Part shown: piece by piece, positions 9,001-17,474 of the stretch
Layout: every line of letters starts with the position of its first letter
How positions within the stretch are numbered: the stretch's first letter is position 1
DNA from: Micromonospora sp. WMMD882
GTDB taxonomy: Bacteria; Actinomycetota; Actinomycetes; Mycobacteriales; Micromonosporaceae
NCBI RefSeq assembly: GCF_027497255.1
Contig: NZ_CP114903.1
Coordinates: 1,426,001-1,490,000, forward strand
DNA: 64,000 bases
Direction: 5' to 3'
Notes under the pieces: generated by a model
Databases searched by the model: none
Seen by the model: the letters and a program-made list of their open reading frames with translations, nothing else
What the model was told of the DNA's origin: nothing
Made by a program: the position numbers and the translations under genes

Positions 9001-9263
9001 AGCAGGCGTTCCTCGCCGGCGTGGGGGTGACCGCCGGGCTGGCCGTGGGGGTCACGGTCGCCGCGACCATGGCGCCCCTGGTGGTGCTGACCCCGTCGGC
9101 GCAGCCACCCACCCCACCGGTGACACTGGTGATCGACTGGCCGCCGCTGCTGGCCACCGCCGCCGGGGCGCTGCTGCTGGCGGTGGCCGCCACCACCGTC
9201 GCCGCGCGGCGCACGCGCCGGCACGCCGAGGCCGGTCTGCTGCGCGACGGAGCGGACCGGTGA
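6069..9263 (+). CDS. ABC transporter permease with two FtsX domains (MacB/LolE-like), first of two
   Basis: A 1064-residue membrane protein that starts MQVALRRARGATGLLLAAAA with a first helix at about residues 12-35. An extracellular MacB-like periplasmic-core region (about 40-270) follows, then an FtsX block of three helices (about 290-420). A second helix pair and a large outer domain (about 430-900) come next, and a final FtsX block RRRRAELAVLRALGAGHRTV ends the protein. This is the duplicated 'mega-FtsX' layout of actinobacterial MacB-type exporters, which act on envelope lipids, peptides or drugs. A GGGGGGA Shine-Dalgarno precedes the ATG. The stop overlaps the next permease start. Substrate cannot be inferred. 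Confidence 0.88.
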   Translation: MQVALRRARGATGLLLAAAAATLVAAVALTALAGYHRDVVDSGARAVLSAAPAEERSVLVRGPAGRTPQALTDTDRALREAVGVALDGWPGTVTTAGYAAGRQLRGPVGDAVGDGDGVVYAAVMFLDDLAAHARLTGGAWPVAGASPTQATLPESVAVTLGVGVGDRIPVTDGFTGRVTDVAVVGLWRPDAAGDPYWRLAPGADAGGQGSPGTYGPVTVHRDDFVRGFLGNASVGWLVAPDVDTGADGLDRLAAVDAAAAGLPDAAGLGDAGTVATGLGALVERIRRSALVGRSALITPMLLVAVLGGYTLLLVAALLTERRRGETALLRARGTGRVQVAALAAREAALVVAPAALLAPPLAAWALRQADGSATLSTAALRLTPRLDVAAWTVTGVVAVGCVAAMLAPHLRRADTYVADLAARSRPGRRGLAQRAGVDVLLVVVALLGWYQLRAYASPLSSGPGGDLGVDPLLAAAPTVAVLAGAVLALRLLPPSTRLAQRWVDRTRATAATLGMWQAGRRPHAGPVLLVALAVAVSALAWSLAGTTSRSLSDQADHQVGADLRLTETRPDADARRGAQVAALPGVSGALPAWRDTLRLGAAATPASLLAVDAAAAPTVLRMRADLGGGSPRRLFDALAAARAAAPVTVLPADARRLAGRWVGTVDGVDATLRAWAVFADTVGGHQRVPLGASTAGTPVEFTVDVPDADAAARLVGFTVEADAPADAAVRWRLTGLRAGDGVGPARPVDLTGGGPWRSVDRAGVRLDATAAGDSLTAEHRRPDAAARRRGGVGVGVRLAVTRPAAGPVPLLLTPAALAALRLDVGATTRLLLGAAEVDVRVVGAVAAVPGDTAAATIVADLPSLAGRLFGDRGLLRAPQEWWVGVDAASRDATVAAAATLGGLTVHDRDAVARDLAGDPFGVGARGALFAATVAAALLAAVGVAVDVAATARRRRAELAVLRALGAGHRTVTRSLVVEQAFLAGVGVTAGLAVGVTVAATMAPLVVLTPSAQPPTPPVTLVIDWPPLLATAAGALLLAVAATTVAARRTRRHAEAGLLRDGADR

Positions 9264-11980
9264 GCGCCGCCGCGCGCCGCTCCCGCGCCGGCGCCCTGGG
9301 GCGGCGGGTCCGCGCCACCGCCGGACCCACGCTGCTGCTGGCCGTGCTCGCCCTGGTCGCCGCGGCGCTGGTCACCGCCGCTCCCCGGCTCGCCCACGGC
9401 CACGCCGACCGGGCCCTGCGCGCCGACCTGGCGGCCCTGCCCTACCAGGTGCGCGACGTCACCGTGGCGGCGCGGTCCGGACCCACCGACCCCGCCCCGC
9501 CGTCGGACGCCCTGGAACGCATCGGCGCGGCGCTGCCCGGACCGCTGCCCGGCCTGGTCGGGCAGCGGTGGCAGGCCGTGGCGGTCGACGCGGAGCAGGC
9601 CGTGGCCGGCGGTGACGTCGGCCCGCTCGGTGAGGGCGCCCGGGTGCAGTTCGGGCTGCGCGCCCAGACCGGGCTGCCGGCGGCGGCCCGGCTGACCGCC
9701 GGCGCGTGGCCGCGCACCGCCGCCGGGCAACCCGCCCAGATCGCCGTGTCCGGGCCGGTCGCCGACACCCTGGGACTGCGTCCCGGCGTGCGGCTCACCG
9801 TCGGCGCGCCCGGCCGCGCCCGCGCCGACCTGATCGTCTCCGGGGTGTTCACGCCGACGTCCGACCCCGACTGGGAGCCGATGCCGCAGGCCCGGGAGCC
9901 GCTGCTGCCGGTCGGGGACAACGACCCGTTCGTGGCCGTCGCGGTCACCGACCCGGCCGGGATGACCCAGGTCGCCACCACGGCCGGGCTGCCGGTGACC
10001 CGGACCTGGCGCTACCGGCTCGACACCGACCGGATCGAGGCGTCGTCGGCGCAGGAGCTGGCCACCGCCGTCGGCGTCGCCCGCCGTACCGCCTGGCTGC
10101 CGGCGGCCACCGTGCAGACGTCCCTGGACACCACTTTGGTCGGTTTCGACGCGCGACTGGCGTCGGCGCGGACCCTGCTGGCCATGGTGCAGGCCGGGCT
10201 GCTGGCCAGCCTGCTCGGGCTGATCCTGCTGGCCGCGCGGGTCACCGTGCGGACCCGGCACGCCGAGCTGGCGCTGCTGCGGTCCCGGGGGGCGTCGCTG
10301 CCGGACCTGGCCCGGTGGACCCTGACCGAGGCGTTGCTGCTGCACCCGGCGGCGGTGGCGGCCGGATGGCTGGCCGGTCGGCTCGCCCCCGGCCGGGACG
10401 ACCCGGCGACCCTGTGGGCGCTGCCGACGCTGGCGGTGGCCACCACCGTCGCCGTGCCGCTGTTCGCGGTGGCCGGGCACCGGCGGGTCACCGTCGTGAC
10501 CGCGCGCGCCGACCAGCGTCGCCGCCGCACGGCGTGGCGGCTCACCGTCGAGGCCGGCGTGTGGGGCGCCGCCGCGCTGGGGGTGGCGCTGCTGCGCCGC
10601 CGCGGCGTCGACGACGGGCCGGTCGACGTGTACCTGGCCGCCGTGCCGACGCTGGTGGCCGTGGCGGTCGCGGCGCTCACGCTGCGGGTCACGCCCGCGG
10701 CGGTGCGGCTGCTCGACCGGGCCGCCGCCCGTACCCGGGGACCCCTGCTGCTGCTCGGCGCGGCCCGCGCCGGCCGGGGCGGCGTGTCCGCGGCCACCGG
10801 GCCCCTCGCCGTGCTGGTGGTCGCGGTGGGCACCGGCGTGTTCAGCGCCGTGGCCGCCGACACCGTCACCCGGGCCCGGGACACCGCCGCCGACCTGAGC
10901 GTGCCCGCCGACGCGTGGCTCACCGGGTACGCGTTCGACGCGGACACCGGCGGGCGGCTCGCCGCGCTGCCCGGGGTGCGGGCGGTCGCCCCGGCGCGGG
11001 TGGAGTCGAACCGGCCGCTGCTCACCGGCGTCGACCCGCGGGCCGAGCCCGTCACCACCGCCCGGGTGCTGGTCGTCGACGGTCCGGCGTTCGCCCGGGT
11101 CGTCGCCGGCAGCGGCGTCGACGTGGACGTGCCGGCGGCGCTGGCCGCCGCCGCCGCCCGCGGCGACGGGCCGGTCCCGGCGGTGGTGTCACCGCCGGTG
11201 GCCGCCGCCGTGGCCGCCGGCGCCACCGCCGCCGACGTGCAGGGCCGGCTGTACGCGTTCACCCCGGCCGCCGTGGTCGACACGTTCCCGGGCGTGGACC
11301 TGGACGCCGAACGGTTCGTGGTGCTGCCGTGGCAGGCCCTCGTCGAGAGCCCGGACACCCCGATCGTGGCCAACCGGTACCTGCTCGCCGTCGACGACGT
11401 GGACCGGGCGGCGTTGCTGCGGCTGGCCGACGACGGGCAACGGCGGTGGCTGTCGTCGGTGCGCGGGGACCCGGTGGGCGTCCCGGAGCTGCCGGCGCGG
11501 CTGCTCACCCGGCACGAGCACCGGCAGGCGCTGGACCGTACCGGCGTCAACGACGTGCTGACGTTGACGTTCACCGTCGGCGCGGTCGGCGGCAGCCTGC
11601 TGGCGTTGCTCGCGGTCGGGTTCGCGGTGCTCGCCGACAGCCGCTCCCGGACGCTGCTGCTGTCGCGGCTGTCCGCGCTGGGGCTGTCCGCCGGGCAGGG
11701 CCGCCGGCTGCTGGTGTACGAGGTGGCGCCGCTGGTGGGCGCGACCGCGGTGGCCGGGGCCGCCGTGGGGGTGGTCCTGCCGTTGCTGGTGGGCCCGGCG
11801 TTGGGGTTGTCCGCGTTCACCTCCGGGGTGAGCGCCGGCTGGCGGCTGGACCCGCTGGTGGTCGCCGCGGTGCTGGCGGTCGTCGCGGTGGGGGTGGCCG
11901 CCGGGGTGGCCGTGGAGATTCTGGTGAGCCGACGGGCCCGCCCCGGTGGGACGCCGCGGCGAGGAGAGGAGAACCTGTGA
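9260..11980 (+). CDS. ABC transporter permease with two FtsX domains, second of two
   Basis: A 906-residue permease that begins at the GTG overlapping the previous stop (GTGA at 9260-9263), so the two are translationally coupled. An N-terminal helix (LLLAVLALVAAALVTAAPRL) is followed by an outer domain. A first FtsX block has ARVTVRTRHAELALLRSRGA near residue 330, and a second lies at the C-terminus (LLALLAVGFAVLADSRSRTL onward). It is clearly related in layout to the preceding permease but diverged, which suggests a heteromeric transporter. An upstream in-frame extension to 8708 lies inside the previous gene and is not used. The next gene overlaps its stop. Confidence 0.88.
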   Translation: MSAAARRSRAGALGRRVRATAGPTLLLAVLALVAAALVTAAPRLAHGHADRALRADLAALPYQVRDVTVAARSGPTDPAPPSDALERIGAALPGPLPGLVGQRWQAVAVDAEQAVAGGDVGPLGEGARVQFGLRAQTGLPAAARLTAGAWPRTAAGQPAQIAVSGPVADTLGLRPGVRLTVGAPGRARADLIVSGVFTPTSDPDWEPMPQAREPLLPVGDNDPFVAVAVTDPAGMTQVATTAGLPVTRTWRYRLDTDRIEASSAQELATAVGVARRTAWLPAATVQTSLDTTLVGFDARLASARTLLAMVQAGLLASLLGLILLAARVTVRTRHAELALLRSRGASLPDLARWTLTEALLLHPAAVAAGWLAGRLAPGRDDPATLWALPTLAVATTVAVPLFAVAGHRRVTVVTARADQRRRRTAWRLTVEAGVWGAAALGVALLRRRGVDDGPVDVYLAAVPTLVAVAVAALTLRVTPAAVRLLDRAAARTRGPLLLLGAARAGRGGVSAATGPLAVLVVAVGTGVFSAVAADTVTRARDTAADLSVPADAWLTGYAFDADTGGRLAALPGVRAVAPARVESNRPLLTGVDPRAEPVTTARVLVVDGPAFARVVAGSGVDVDVPAALAAAAARGDGPVPAVVSPPVAAAVAAGATAADVQGRLYAFTPAAVVDTFPGVDLDAERFVVLPWQALVESPDTPIVANRYLLAVDDVDRAALLRLADDGQRRWLSSVRGDPVGVPELPARLLTRHEHRQALDRTGVNDVLTLTFTVGAVGGSLLALLAVGFAVLADSRSRTLLLSRLSALGLSAGQGRRLLVYEVAPLVGATAVAGAAVGVVLPLLVGPALGLSAFTSGVSAGWRLDPLVVAAVLAVVAVGVAAGVAVEILVSRRARPGGTPRRGEENL

Positions 11981-12942
11981 CCGACGTGCGCGCTGGTGAG
12001 GACCTGGCGGCGTTGCAGCGGCGCGCCGCGCAGGCCGCCGCTGACCGGGCCGGCGGCGCCGACCGGCTGCGCGGGCACATCGTCTGCGACGGCCTGGTGC
12101 GGATCTTCACCACCGACGGGGTGGAGGTGGTCGCCCTGCAGGGCCTCGACCTGGTCGTCGACCGGGGTGAGCTGGTCGCGGTCGTCGGCGCGTCCGGCTC
12201 CGGCAAGTCGACCGTGCTGAACATCCTCTCCGGGTTGGACGTGCCGACCGCCGGGATCGCCCGGGTCGCCGGGTACGACCTGCTGACCATGTCGGCGCGG
12301 ACCCGGCTGGCGTACCGCCGGCACACCGTCGGGTTCGTGTGGCAGCAGACCGCCCGGAACCTGCTGCCGTACCTGAGCGCGGCGGAGAACGTCGAGCTGC
12401 CGATGCGGTTGGCCGGGCGGCGGGGCCGGGCCGCCCGGCGGCGGGCCGTCGAGCTGATGGAGCTGGTCGGGGTGGGGCACTGCGCCGACCGGCGACCGGA
12501 CCGGATGAGCGGCGGCGAGCAGCAGCGCTGCGCGGTGGCCGTGGCGGTCGCCAACGACCCGGAGGTGCTCTTCGCCGACGAGCCCACCGGGGAGCTCGAC
12601 GAGAGCACCGCCGCGGAGGTGTTCGGGGCGCTGCGGGCCATCAACGCCGAGCTGGGCGTGACGGTGGTGGTGGTCACCCACGACCCGGCCGTGGCCGGTC
12701 AGGTCCGCCGGACCGTGGCGATCCGCGACGGCCGCGCCGCCAGCGAGGTACGGCGGGTGGCGCGGGTCGGCGCCGACGGCGTCGAGGAGGTGCGCACCGA
12801 GGAGTACGCGGTGCTCGACCGGTCCGGGCGGATGCAGTTGCCCGCCGGGTTCGTCGACGCTCTCGCCCTGCGGGACCGGGTGCGGCTGAACCTGGAGACC
12901 GATCACGTGCGGGTGCGACCCGGCGACGACAGGGAGGCGTGA
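11977..12942 (+). CDS. ABC transporter ATP-binding protein (LolD/MacB-like) with N- and C-terminal extensions
   Basis: The GTG overlaps the previous permease stop (GTGA). The 321-residue product has Walker A GASGSGKST, Q-loop VWQQTARNLLPYL, signature MSGGEQQR, Walker B VLFADEPTGELDE and the H-loop VVTHDP. About 35 residues precede the core domain and about 70 follow it. The last 30 residues (RMQLPAGFVDALALRDRVRL and on) look like an AbrB/MazE-type swapped-hairpin element, which is unusual on an ABC ATPase. It energises one or both FtsX permeases encoded just upstream. A GAGGAGAGGAG purine stretch provides the ribosome-binding site. Confidence 0.9.
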   Translation: MTDVRAGEDLAALQRRAAQAAADRAGGADRLRGHIVCDGLVRIFTTDGVEVVALQGLDLVVDRGELVAVVGASGSGKSTVLNILSGLDVPTAGIARVAGYDLLTMSARTRLAYRRHTVGFVWQQTARNLLPYLSAAENVELPMRLAGRRGRAARRRAVELMELVGVGHCADRRPDRMSGGEQQRCAVAVAVANDPEVLFADEPTGELDESTAAEVFGALRAINAELGVTVVVVTHDPAVAGQVRRTVAIRDGRAASEVRRVARVGADGVEEVRTEEYAVLDRSGRMQLPAGFVDALALRDRVRLNLETDHVRVRPGDDREA

Positions 12943-13628
12943 TGGGTGAGCAGGTGGTGACCGTGGAGAACGTCAGCCGGGACTTCCCGGCGGCCGGACG
13001 GCAGGTGGTGCACGCGCTGCGGGACGTGTCGTTCACCGCCGGTCGCGGTGAGCTGGTGGCCGTGCGGGGCCGTTCCGGGGCGGGCAAGACGACCCTGCTG
13101 AACCTGGTCGGTGGGCTGGACCGGCCCACCGGCGGTCGGATCCGGGTGGCCGGTCGGGAGGTCAGCGCCGCCCGGGAGCGGGAGGCGCTGGCGTTGCGCC
13201 GCGACACCGTCGGGTTCGTGTTCCAGTCGTTCGGGCTGATCCCGGTGCTGTCCGCGGCGGAGAACGTCGGCCTGCCGTTGCGGCTGGTCCGCGCGGATCC
13301 GGCGCGGCGGGAGCAGCGGGTGGCGATGCTGCTGGAGCTGGTCGGTCTGGGTGGGCACGCCCGGCAACGCCCGTACGAGATGTCCGGCGGGCAGCAGCAG
13401 CGGGTCGCGTTGGCCCGGGCCCTGGCCAACGACCCGGCGGTGCTGATCGCCGACGAGCCGACCGGCCAGTTGGACTCCGAGACCGGCGCGCAGGTGATGG
13501 ACCTGCTGCGGGCGGTGGTGCGCTCGCGGGGCACGACCGCGCTGGTGGCCACCCACGACGCGGCGCTGGTGGCCGTCGCCGACCGGGTGGTGACGTTACG
13601 GGACGGGCGGCTGGTCGACGAGGCGTGA
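12942..13628 (+). CDS. ABC transporter ATP-binding protein (LolD/MacB-like), second of two
   Basis: A compact 228-residue ATPase whose ATG overlaps the stop of the previous gene by one base (TGATG), so all four genes form one coupled operon. It has Walker A GRSGAGKTT, Q-loop FVFQSFGLIPVL, signature MSGGQQQR, Walker B VLIADEPTGQLDS and H-loop VATHDA. Length is normal for a LolD-type subunit. Two different permeases plus two different ATPases in one operon imply either a heterotetramer or two transporters expressed together. No substrate-binding or regulator gene accompanies them. Confidence 0.92.
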   Translation: MGEQVVTVENVSRDFPAAGRQVVHALRDVSFTAGRGELVAVRGRSGAGKTTLLNLVGGLDRPTGGRIRVAGREVSAAREREALALRRDTVGFVFQSFGLIPVLSAAENVGLPLRLVRADPARREQRVAMLLELVGLGGHARQRPYEMSGGQQQRVALARALANDPAVLIADEPTGQLDSETGAQVMDLLRAVVRSRGTTALVATHDAALVAVADRVVTLRDGRLVDEA

Positions 13629-13629
13629 G

Positions 13630-14085
13630 TCAGTACGGGTCGCCGCAGATCCGCCACCCGTCGTCCTCCCGCACCACGGTGAGGTCACGGTGTTCGCTGC
13701 CGCCGCCGTCGCGGGTCAACCGCACCGCGACCGTGCCGGTGGGTCGGCCGCCGCGGGTGCTCACCGACACGTCGGTCACCTGGTGGCCGGTCACCACCGG
13801 CGGGGTGCGGGTCCACGCGGCGAACCCGATCGGGCTCCACCGGCTGCGCGCCGACGCGCACAACCGCCGGTAGGCGGCCTCGGCGTCGCCGGCGGTCAGG
13901 TCGGTGAGGAACGTCTCGGCGGCGTCGCGTACCGGCCCGTCGGCCTGCCGGACCGTCTGCACGTTCCACACGCCGAGCCCGGCCACCCCGACGCAGCACA
14001 CCCCGGCCGTGGCCGCGGCGACGGCCGCGCCGACCCGCGCCGGGCGGCGTGGCCGGTGCGGTCGGGACCACTGCGCCGAGGACAT
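13630..14085 (-). CDS. Membrane-anchored protein with extracytoplasmic SnoaL/DUF4878-like domain
   Basis: About 151 residues. Residues 1-15 are basic, a single hydrophobic helix (about 16-38, AAVAAATAGVCCVGVAGLGV) follows, and then an outer domain of about 105 residues has a DAAETFLTDLTAGDAEAAYR helix and a terminal DLTVVREDDGWRICGDPY strand. That pattern, in which a small alpha+beta barrel ends in 'DGWRI', is typical of actinobacterial lumazine/SnoaL-like lipoprotein partners of unknown function. The ATG at 14085 is chosen because TACCGT, a -10 box, ends just upstream (leaderless). The gene converges on the ABC operon, one base from its stop, and diverges from the AidB-like gene. Confidence 0.72.
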   Translation of the reverse strand: MSSAQWSRPHRPRRPARVGAAVAAATAGVCCVGVAGLGVWNVQTVRQADGPVRDAAETFLTDLTAGDAEAAYRRLCASARSRWSPIGFAAWTRTPPVVTGHQVTDVSVSTRGGRPTGTVAVRLTRDGGGSEHRDLTVVREDDGWRICGDPY

Positions 14086-14200
14086 GATGACCCACGGTAG
14101 AGAATCCGACACCTGCCGCGCAGGCGCTCGCCGCTGACGGCGCCGGCAGGCATCGTCTACGGTCGACGCGTCCCCGTCGTCGTCCCGGCAGGAGTGCCGC

Positions 14201-15907
14201 ATGGCCCGTTTCGTGCAACCGGCGCCGGTCCCCGGCGACCCGTACACCGGTGATCCGCTGCTGCGGTCGTGGCTGGACCGGCAGCTCGGCGCGGCCGGAC
14301 ACGACGCGGCGCGGCAGCGGCTGGTCGACCTGGCCGCCGACGTGGTCGGGCCGCTGCGCGCCGCGCACGCCGACGCCGAGGCGCGCCCGCCGACGCTGAC
14401 CCGCTACGACGCGTGGGGCGGGCGCATCGACCGGGTCGACACCAGCGCCGGCTGGCAGACGCTGCGGGCCGCCGCCGCCCGGCACGCCCTGGTCGCCCTG
14501 CCCTACCTGCCGGAGGCCCGCGGCACGTGGGGCGCGGCGGCCCGGGTCGTGCAGCACGCCCTGCTGCACCTGTACGGGGCGGAGTCGGCGACGTTCTCCT
14601 GCCCGGTGGCGATGGCCGACGGGGCCGCCGCGCTGCTGTCGCGTCCCGAGGTCGACCCGCGGGTGCGGGCGGCGTGGCTGCCGAGGCTGGTCGCCACCGA
14701 CCCGCGGGTGGCGGTCACCAGCGGGCAGTGGATGACCGAGTCGCAGGGCGGCTCCGACCTGGCGCGTTCGGGCACGGTGGCCCGGCCCGCCCGGGACGGG
14801 TCGTGGCGGCTGACCGGGGAGAAGTGGTTCTGCTCGGCGGTGGACTCGGCGGTGGCGGTGGCGTTGGCCCGCCCGGAGGGCGCCGGCCGGGGCAGCCGGG
14901 TCCTCGCGCCGTTCCTGGTGCCCCGCTACGCGGTGGACTCGCCGTTGGCCGACGACGGCGGGGATCCGGGCGCGCCCGCCCCGGGGGTGCGGGTGCGCCG
15001 GCTCAAGGACAAGCTCGGCACCCGGGCGTTGCCGACCGCCGAGGTGGGGCTGACCGACGCGTACGCGTGGCCGCTGGGTGACCCGACGCAACCGGGTCTG
15101 GCGCGGGCGATGACGCTGGTGGTGGTGACCCGGCTGCACAACGCCGCCGCGGCGGCGTCGGGGATGCGGCGGGGCCTGGCGTACGCGCGGGCCTGGGCGC
15201 AGTCGCGGCAGGTCGCCGGGGGCCGGCTGGTCGACTCGCCGCTGCACCGGGCCACGCTGGGCACGGCGGCCGTGGACACCGCCGGGGCGTTCGCGTTGGC
15301 CGGGCACGCGTTCGCGCTGCTGGGCCGGGTGGAGGTGGGCGCCGACCCGGACGCCGCCGCCGAGCTGCGGATCATCGCGCCGCTGGCGAAGCTGGTCACC
15401 GGTCGGCTCGCGGTTGCCTGCGCCAGCGAGTACGTGGAGGCGTTCGGTGGGGCCGGCTACGTCGAGGACACCGGCGTGCCGAGGTTGCTGCGGGACGCGC
15501 AGGTCCTGCCGATCTGGGAGGGCACCACCAACGTGCTGGCCCTGGACGTGCTGCGGGCGGTGGCCCGGGAGGACGCCGCCCGGCCGCTGCTGCGTCGCCT
15601 CGCCGCCGCCGCGCACACCGCCCGGGGCCTGTCCCCCGCGCTGGCCCGTACCCTCACCGAGAGCACCGAGCAGCTACGGGACGCGTTCACGGCGGTCGCC
15701 GCGGACCCGGACGGGGTGGAGACGGTCGCCGGGGCCCGGGCGGTGGCGGCGCGGGCCGGGCACGCGTTGGCGGCGGCGCTGCTGGTCGAGCACGCCGCGT
15801 GGGGCGACGAGCCGGCCGAGGTGGCCGCCCGGCTGTGGGCGCGGCGCTGGCTGCGGCACGAGGACATCGCCGTGGACGCCCACCAGCACCTGGAGGCGCT
15901 GTGCTGA
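14201..15907 (+). CDS. Acyl-CoA dehydrogenase family protein, AidB-like
   Basis: A 568-residue flavoprotein resembling AidB, the alkylation-response member of the acyl-CoA dehydrogenase superfamily. FAD-binding blocks WMTESQGGSDLARS (about residue 180) and LTGEKWFCSAVD are clear. The C-terminal segment has YVEDTGVPRLLRDAQVLPIW then EGTTNVLALDVLRA, as in AidB, and is followed by an extra helical domain. In E. coli AidB binds DNA and is induced by alkylation; the enzymatic role is uncertain. The ATG has an AGGAG Shine-Dalgarno eight bases upstream. TACGGT near 14158 is a plausible -10 element. It converges on the recombinase gene, whose end is 14 bases away. Confidence 0.88.
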   Translation: MARFVQPAPVPGDPYTGDPLLRSWLDRQLGAAGHDAARQRLVDLAADVVGPLRAAHADAEARPPTLTRYDAWGGRIDRVDTSAGWQTLRAAAARHALVALPYLPEARGTWGAAARVVQHALLHLYGAESATFSCPVAMADGAAALLSRPEVDPRVRAAWLPRLVATDPRVAVTSGQWMTESQGGSDLARSGTVARPARDGSWRLTGEKWFCSAVDSAVAVALARPEGAGRGSRVLAPFLVPRYAVDSPLADDGGDPGAPAPGVRVRRLKDKLGTRALPTAEVGLTDAYAWPLGDPTQPGLARAMTLVVVTRLHNAAAAASGMRRGLAYARAWAQSRQVAGGRLVDSPLHRATLGTAAVDTAGAFALAGHAFALLGRVEVGADPDAAAELRIIAPLAKLVTGRLAVACASEYVEAFGGAGYVEDTGVPRLLRDAQVLPIWEGTTNVLALDVLRAVAREDAARPLLRRLAAAAHTARGLSPALARTLTESTEQLRDAFTAVAADPDGVETVAGARAVAARAGHALAAALLVEHAAWGDEPAEVAARLWARRWLRHEDIAVDAHQHLEALC

Positions 15908-15920
15908 CCGGGCCGGCGGG

Positions 15921-16922
15921 TCAGCCGGGCGTCCGGCGGGACCGGGCGGCCCAGATCACGTACGCCGGGTCGCGGTCCAGGTTGTGCCGGTCCCGGTCGT
16001 AGCGGCGGGTGGTGCGCGGGTCGGCGTGGCCCATGGCGTCCTGCACGTCTTCGAGGGGTACGCCCTCGGCGCGGGCGGTGGTGGCGAACGCGTGCCGCAG
16101 CGAGTGCGGGGACAGCCGCGCCCAGGAGGCGATGCCGGCGTCGCGGGCCAACCGGCGGACCAGCCGGAACACCGAATGCCGGTCCAGTCGACCGCCGGTG
16201 GCGGTGACCAGCAGCGGCCCGGTCAGCTCGGCCGGCGGCAGGCCCTGGGCGGCGGCCCGCTCGGCCAGGTAGGCGTCCACCGCGTACGCGGTGGGTGGCG
16301 TCAACGCCCGCCGCCGGGGCCGGCCGCCCTTGCCGACGAAGCGGACGCTGCGGTGTCCGCGCTCCACCCCCAGGTCGGTCAGGTCCAGGCTGACCAGCTC
16401 CCCCACCCGCAGACCCAGGTCGGCCAGCAGCGCCACCACGGCGCGGTTGCGGGCGGCGGTCGGGCCGGTGTCGGCGTGCGCGGCGGCCAGCAGCGCGTCC
16501 ACCTCCTGCGGGCTGAGCCCGACGGTGGCCGAGTGGTCCCGGTCGACGCGGGGCCGGTCGGCGCCGGCGACCGGGTTGGCGTCGACCGCGCGCAGCTTCA
16601 CCAGGAAGTCGTACCAGCTGGACACCGCCGACAGGCGGCGGGCGACGGTGGCCGGGGTCAGGGGCCGGCCGGTACGCGCGCCGACGCTGCCCTCCAGCGC
16701 GCGGGCATACGCGTTGACGTGCAGGAACGTGGCGCGCAGCGGGTCCAGGTCGGTGTGCGCGCACCAGGTCAGCCAGGCGGTGACGTCCCGCCGGTAGGCG
16801 TCGCGGGTGTGCGCGGACAGCCGACGGTTGGCCAGCCACGCCTCGGTGACGTCGACCGGCGCGGCGGGCAGCGCCGGCGTGGCCGTGGGACGGGGCAGCA
16901 CCGGCACGTCGGGTGGGGGCAT
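15921..16922 (-). CDS. Tyrosine recombinase/integrase family protein (XerC/D-like)
   Basis: A 333-residue site-specific recombinase. Residues about 25-115 form the SAM-like core-binding domain (AWLANRRLSAHTRDAYRRDV). The catalytic domain shows the first Arg in LGLRVGELVSLDL, the beta-hairpin Lys in FVGKGGRPRR, HSLRHAFATTA, the second His in QDAMGHADPRTT and the nucleophile in RRYDRDR. It is complete and therefore likely active. No tRNA, phage genes or attachment-site duplication lie next to it, so it looks like a resident chromosomal recombinase, not the integrase of an element in this window. True XerC or XerD cannot be distinguished here. Confidence 0.9.
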   Translation of the reverse strand: MPPPDVPVLPRPTATPALPAAPVDVTEAWLANRRLSAHTRDAYRRDVTAWLTWCAHTDLDPLRATFLHVNAYARALEGSVGARTGRPLTPATVARRLSAVSSWYDFLVKLRAVDANPVAGADRPRVDRDHSATVGLSPQEVDALLAAAHADTGPTAARNRAVVALLADLGLRVGELVSLDLTDLGVERGHRSVRFVGKGGRPRRRALTPPTAYAVDAYLAERAAAQGLPPAELTGPLLVTATGGRLDRHSVFRLVRRLARDAGIASWARLSPHSLRHAFATTARAEGVPLEDVQDAMGHADPRTTRRYDRDRHNLDRDPAYVIWAARSRRTPG

Positions 16923-16963
16923 GGCTAGAGGTTCTCAGGTTCCGGCGGTGACGGCGACCATGC

Positions 16964-16997
16964 GGGTGGGGCGTGTCGGCGGGGGCACGCCCCACCC
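16964..16997. terminator. Hairpin terminator downstream of the Hsp20 gene
   Basis: Perfect 12-base arms (GGGTGGGGCGTG at 16964-16975 and its complement at 16986-16997) enclose a 10-base loop. The hairpin lies just beyond the stop of the Hsp20 gene on the minus strand and between it and the recombinase promoter. There is no T-run, which is common for actinomycete terminators. Confidence 0.6.
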
Positions 16998-17004
16998 CCG
17001 GGGG

Positions 17005-17436
17005 TCAGCCGTCGATCTCCTTGCGGCCGTGGCCGTCGCGGGCGGCCGTCACGGCGACCCGGCGTGGCTTGGCGCGCTCGGCGACCGGGATGCGCAGGGT
17101 GAGCACCCCGTTGTCGTAGCCGGCTTCGAGGCGGTCGGTGTCGAGGGTGTCGCCGAGGAACAGCCGGCGGGTGAAGACGCCCATCGGTCGTTCGGCGGCA
17201 ACCAGCTCGACGTGGTCGCCGGTGGGTCGGTGACGCTCGGCCCGGACGGTGAGCACGTTGCGCTCCACGGTGCAGTCGATGCTGTCGGGGCGCACGCCGG
17301 GCAGGTCGAGCACGGCGTAGAAGTGGTCGCCGTCGCGGTAGGCGTCCAGGTGCATCACGGTCGGCCGGGCGGCGGCGCCGAAGACCTGGTCGGCGAGGCG
17401 GTCGATGTCCCGGAACGGGTCGGTGCGCATCAGCAT
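17005..17436 (-). CDS. Hsp20/alpha-crystallin family small heat-shock protein
   Basis: A 143-residue holdase chaperone that binds unfolding proteins in large oligomers. The N-terminus MLMRTDPFRDIDRLADQVFG is the family's usual amphipathic opening. The alpha-crystallin domain spans about residues 30-125 and includes YAVLDLPGVRPDSIDCTVER, and a late NGVLTLRIPVAE corresponds to the conserved G-x-L strand. The ATG at 17436 has a GAGGAGG ribosome-binding site eight bases upstream. An HAIR inverted repeat 39-59 bases upstream indicates repression by HspR, the DnaK-operon repressor. HspR itself is not in this window. Confidence 0.95.
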   Translation of the reverse strand: MLMRTDPFRDIDRLADQVFGAAARPTVMHLDAYRDGDHFYAVLDLPGVRPDSIDCTVERNVLTVRAERHRPTGDHVELVAAERPMGVFTRRLFLGDTLDTDRLEAGYDNGVLTLRIPVAERAKPRRVAVTAARDGHGRKEIDG

Positions 17437-17474
17437 GGTGTGCCTCCTCGGCTCTCCTGGTACCGAAGGATCAG

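Noticed and set aside
7422-9224. Minus-strand 600- and 913-residue frames antisense to the FtsX operon
   Set aside because: Shadow frames; the plus-strand permeases have clear FtsX motifs and coupled starts.
15921-16922. Integrase of a genomic island with attachment sites
   Set aside because: No tRNA gene, direct repeats, phage or conjugation genes near; all neighbours are ordinary chromosomal genes.
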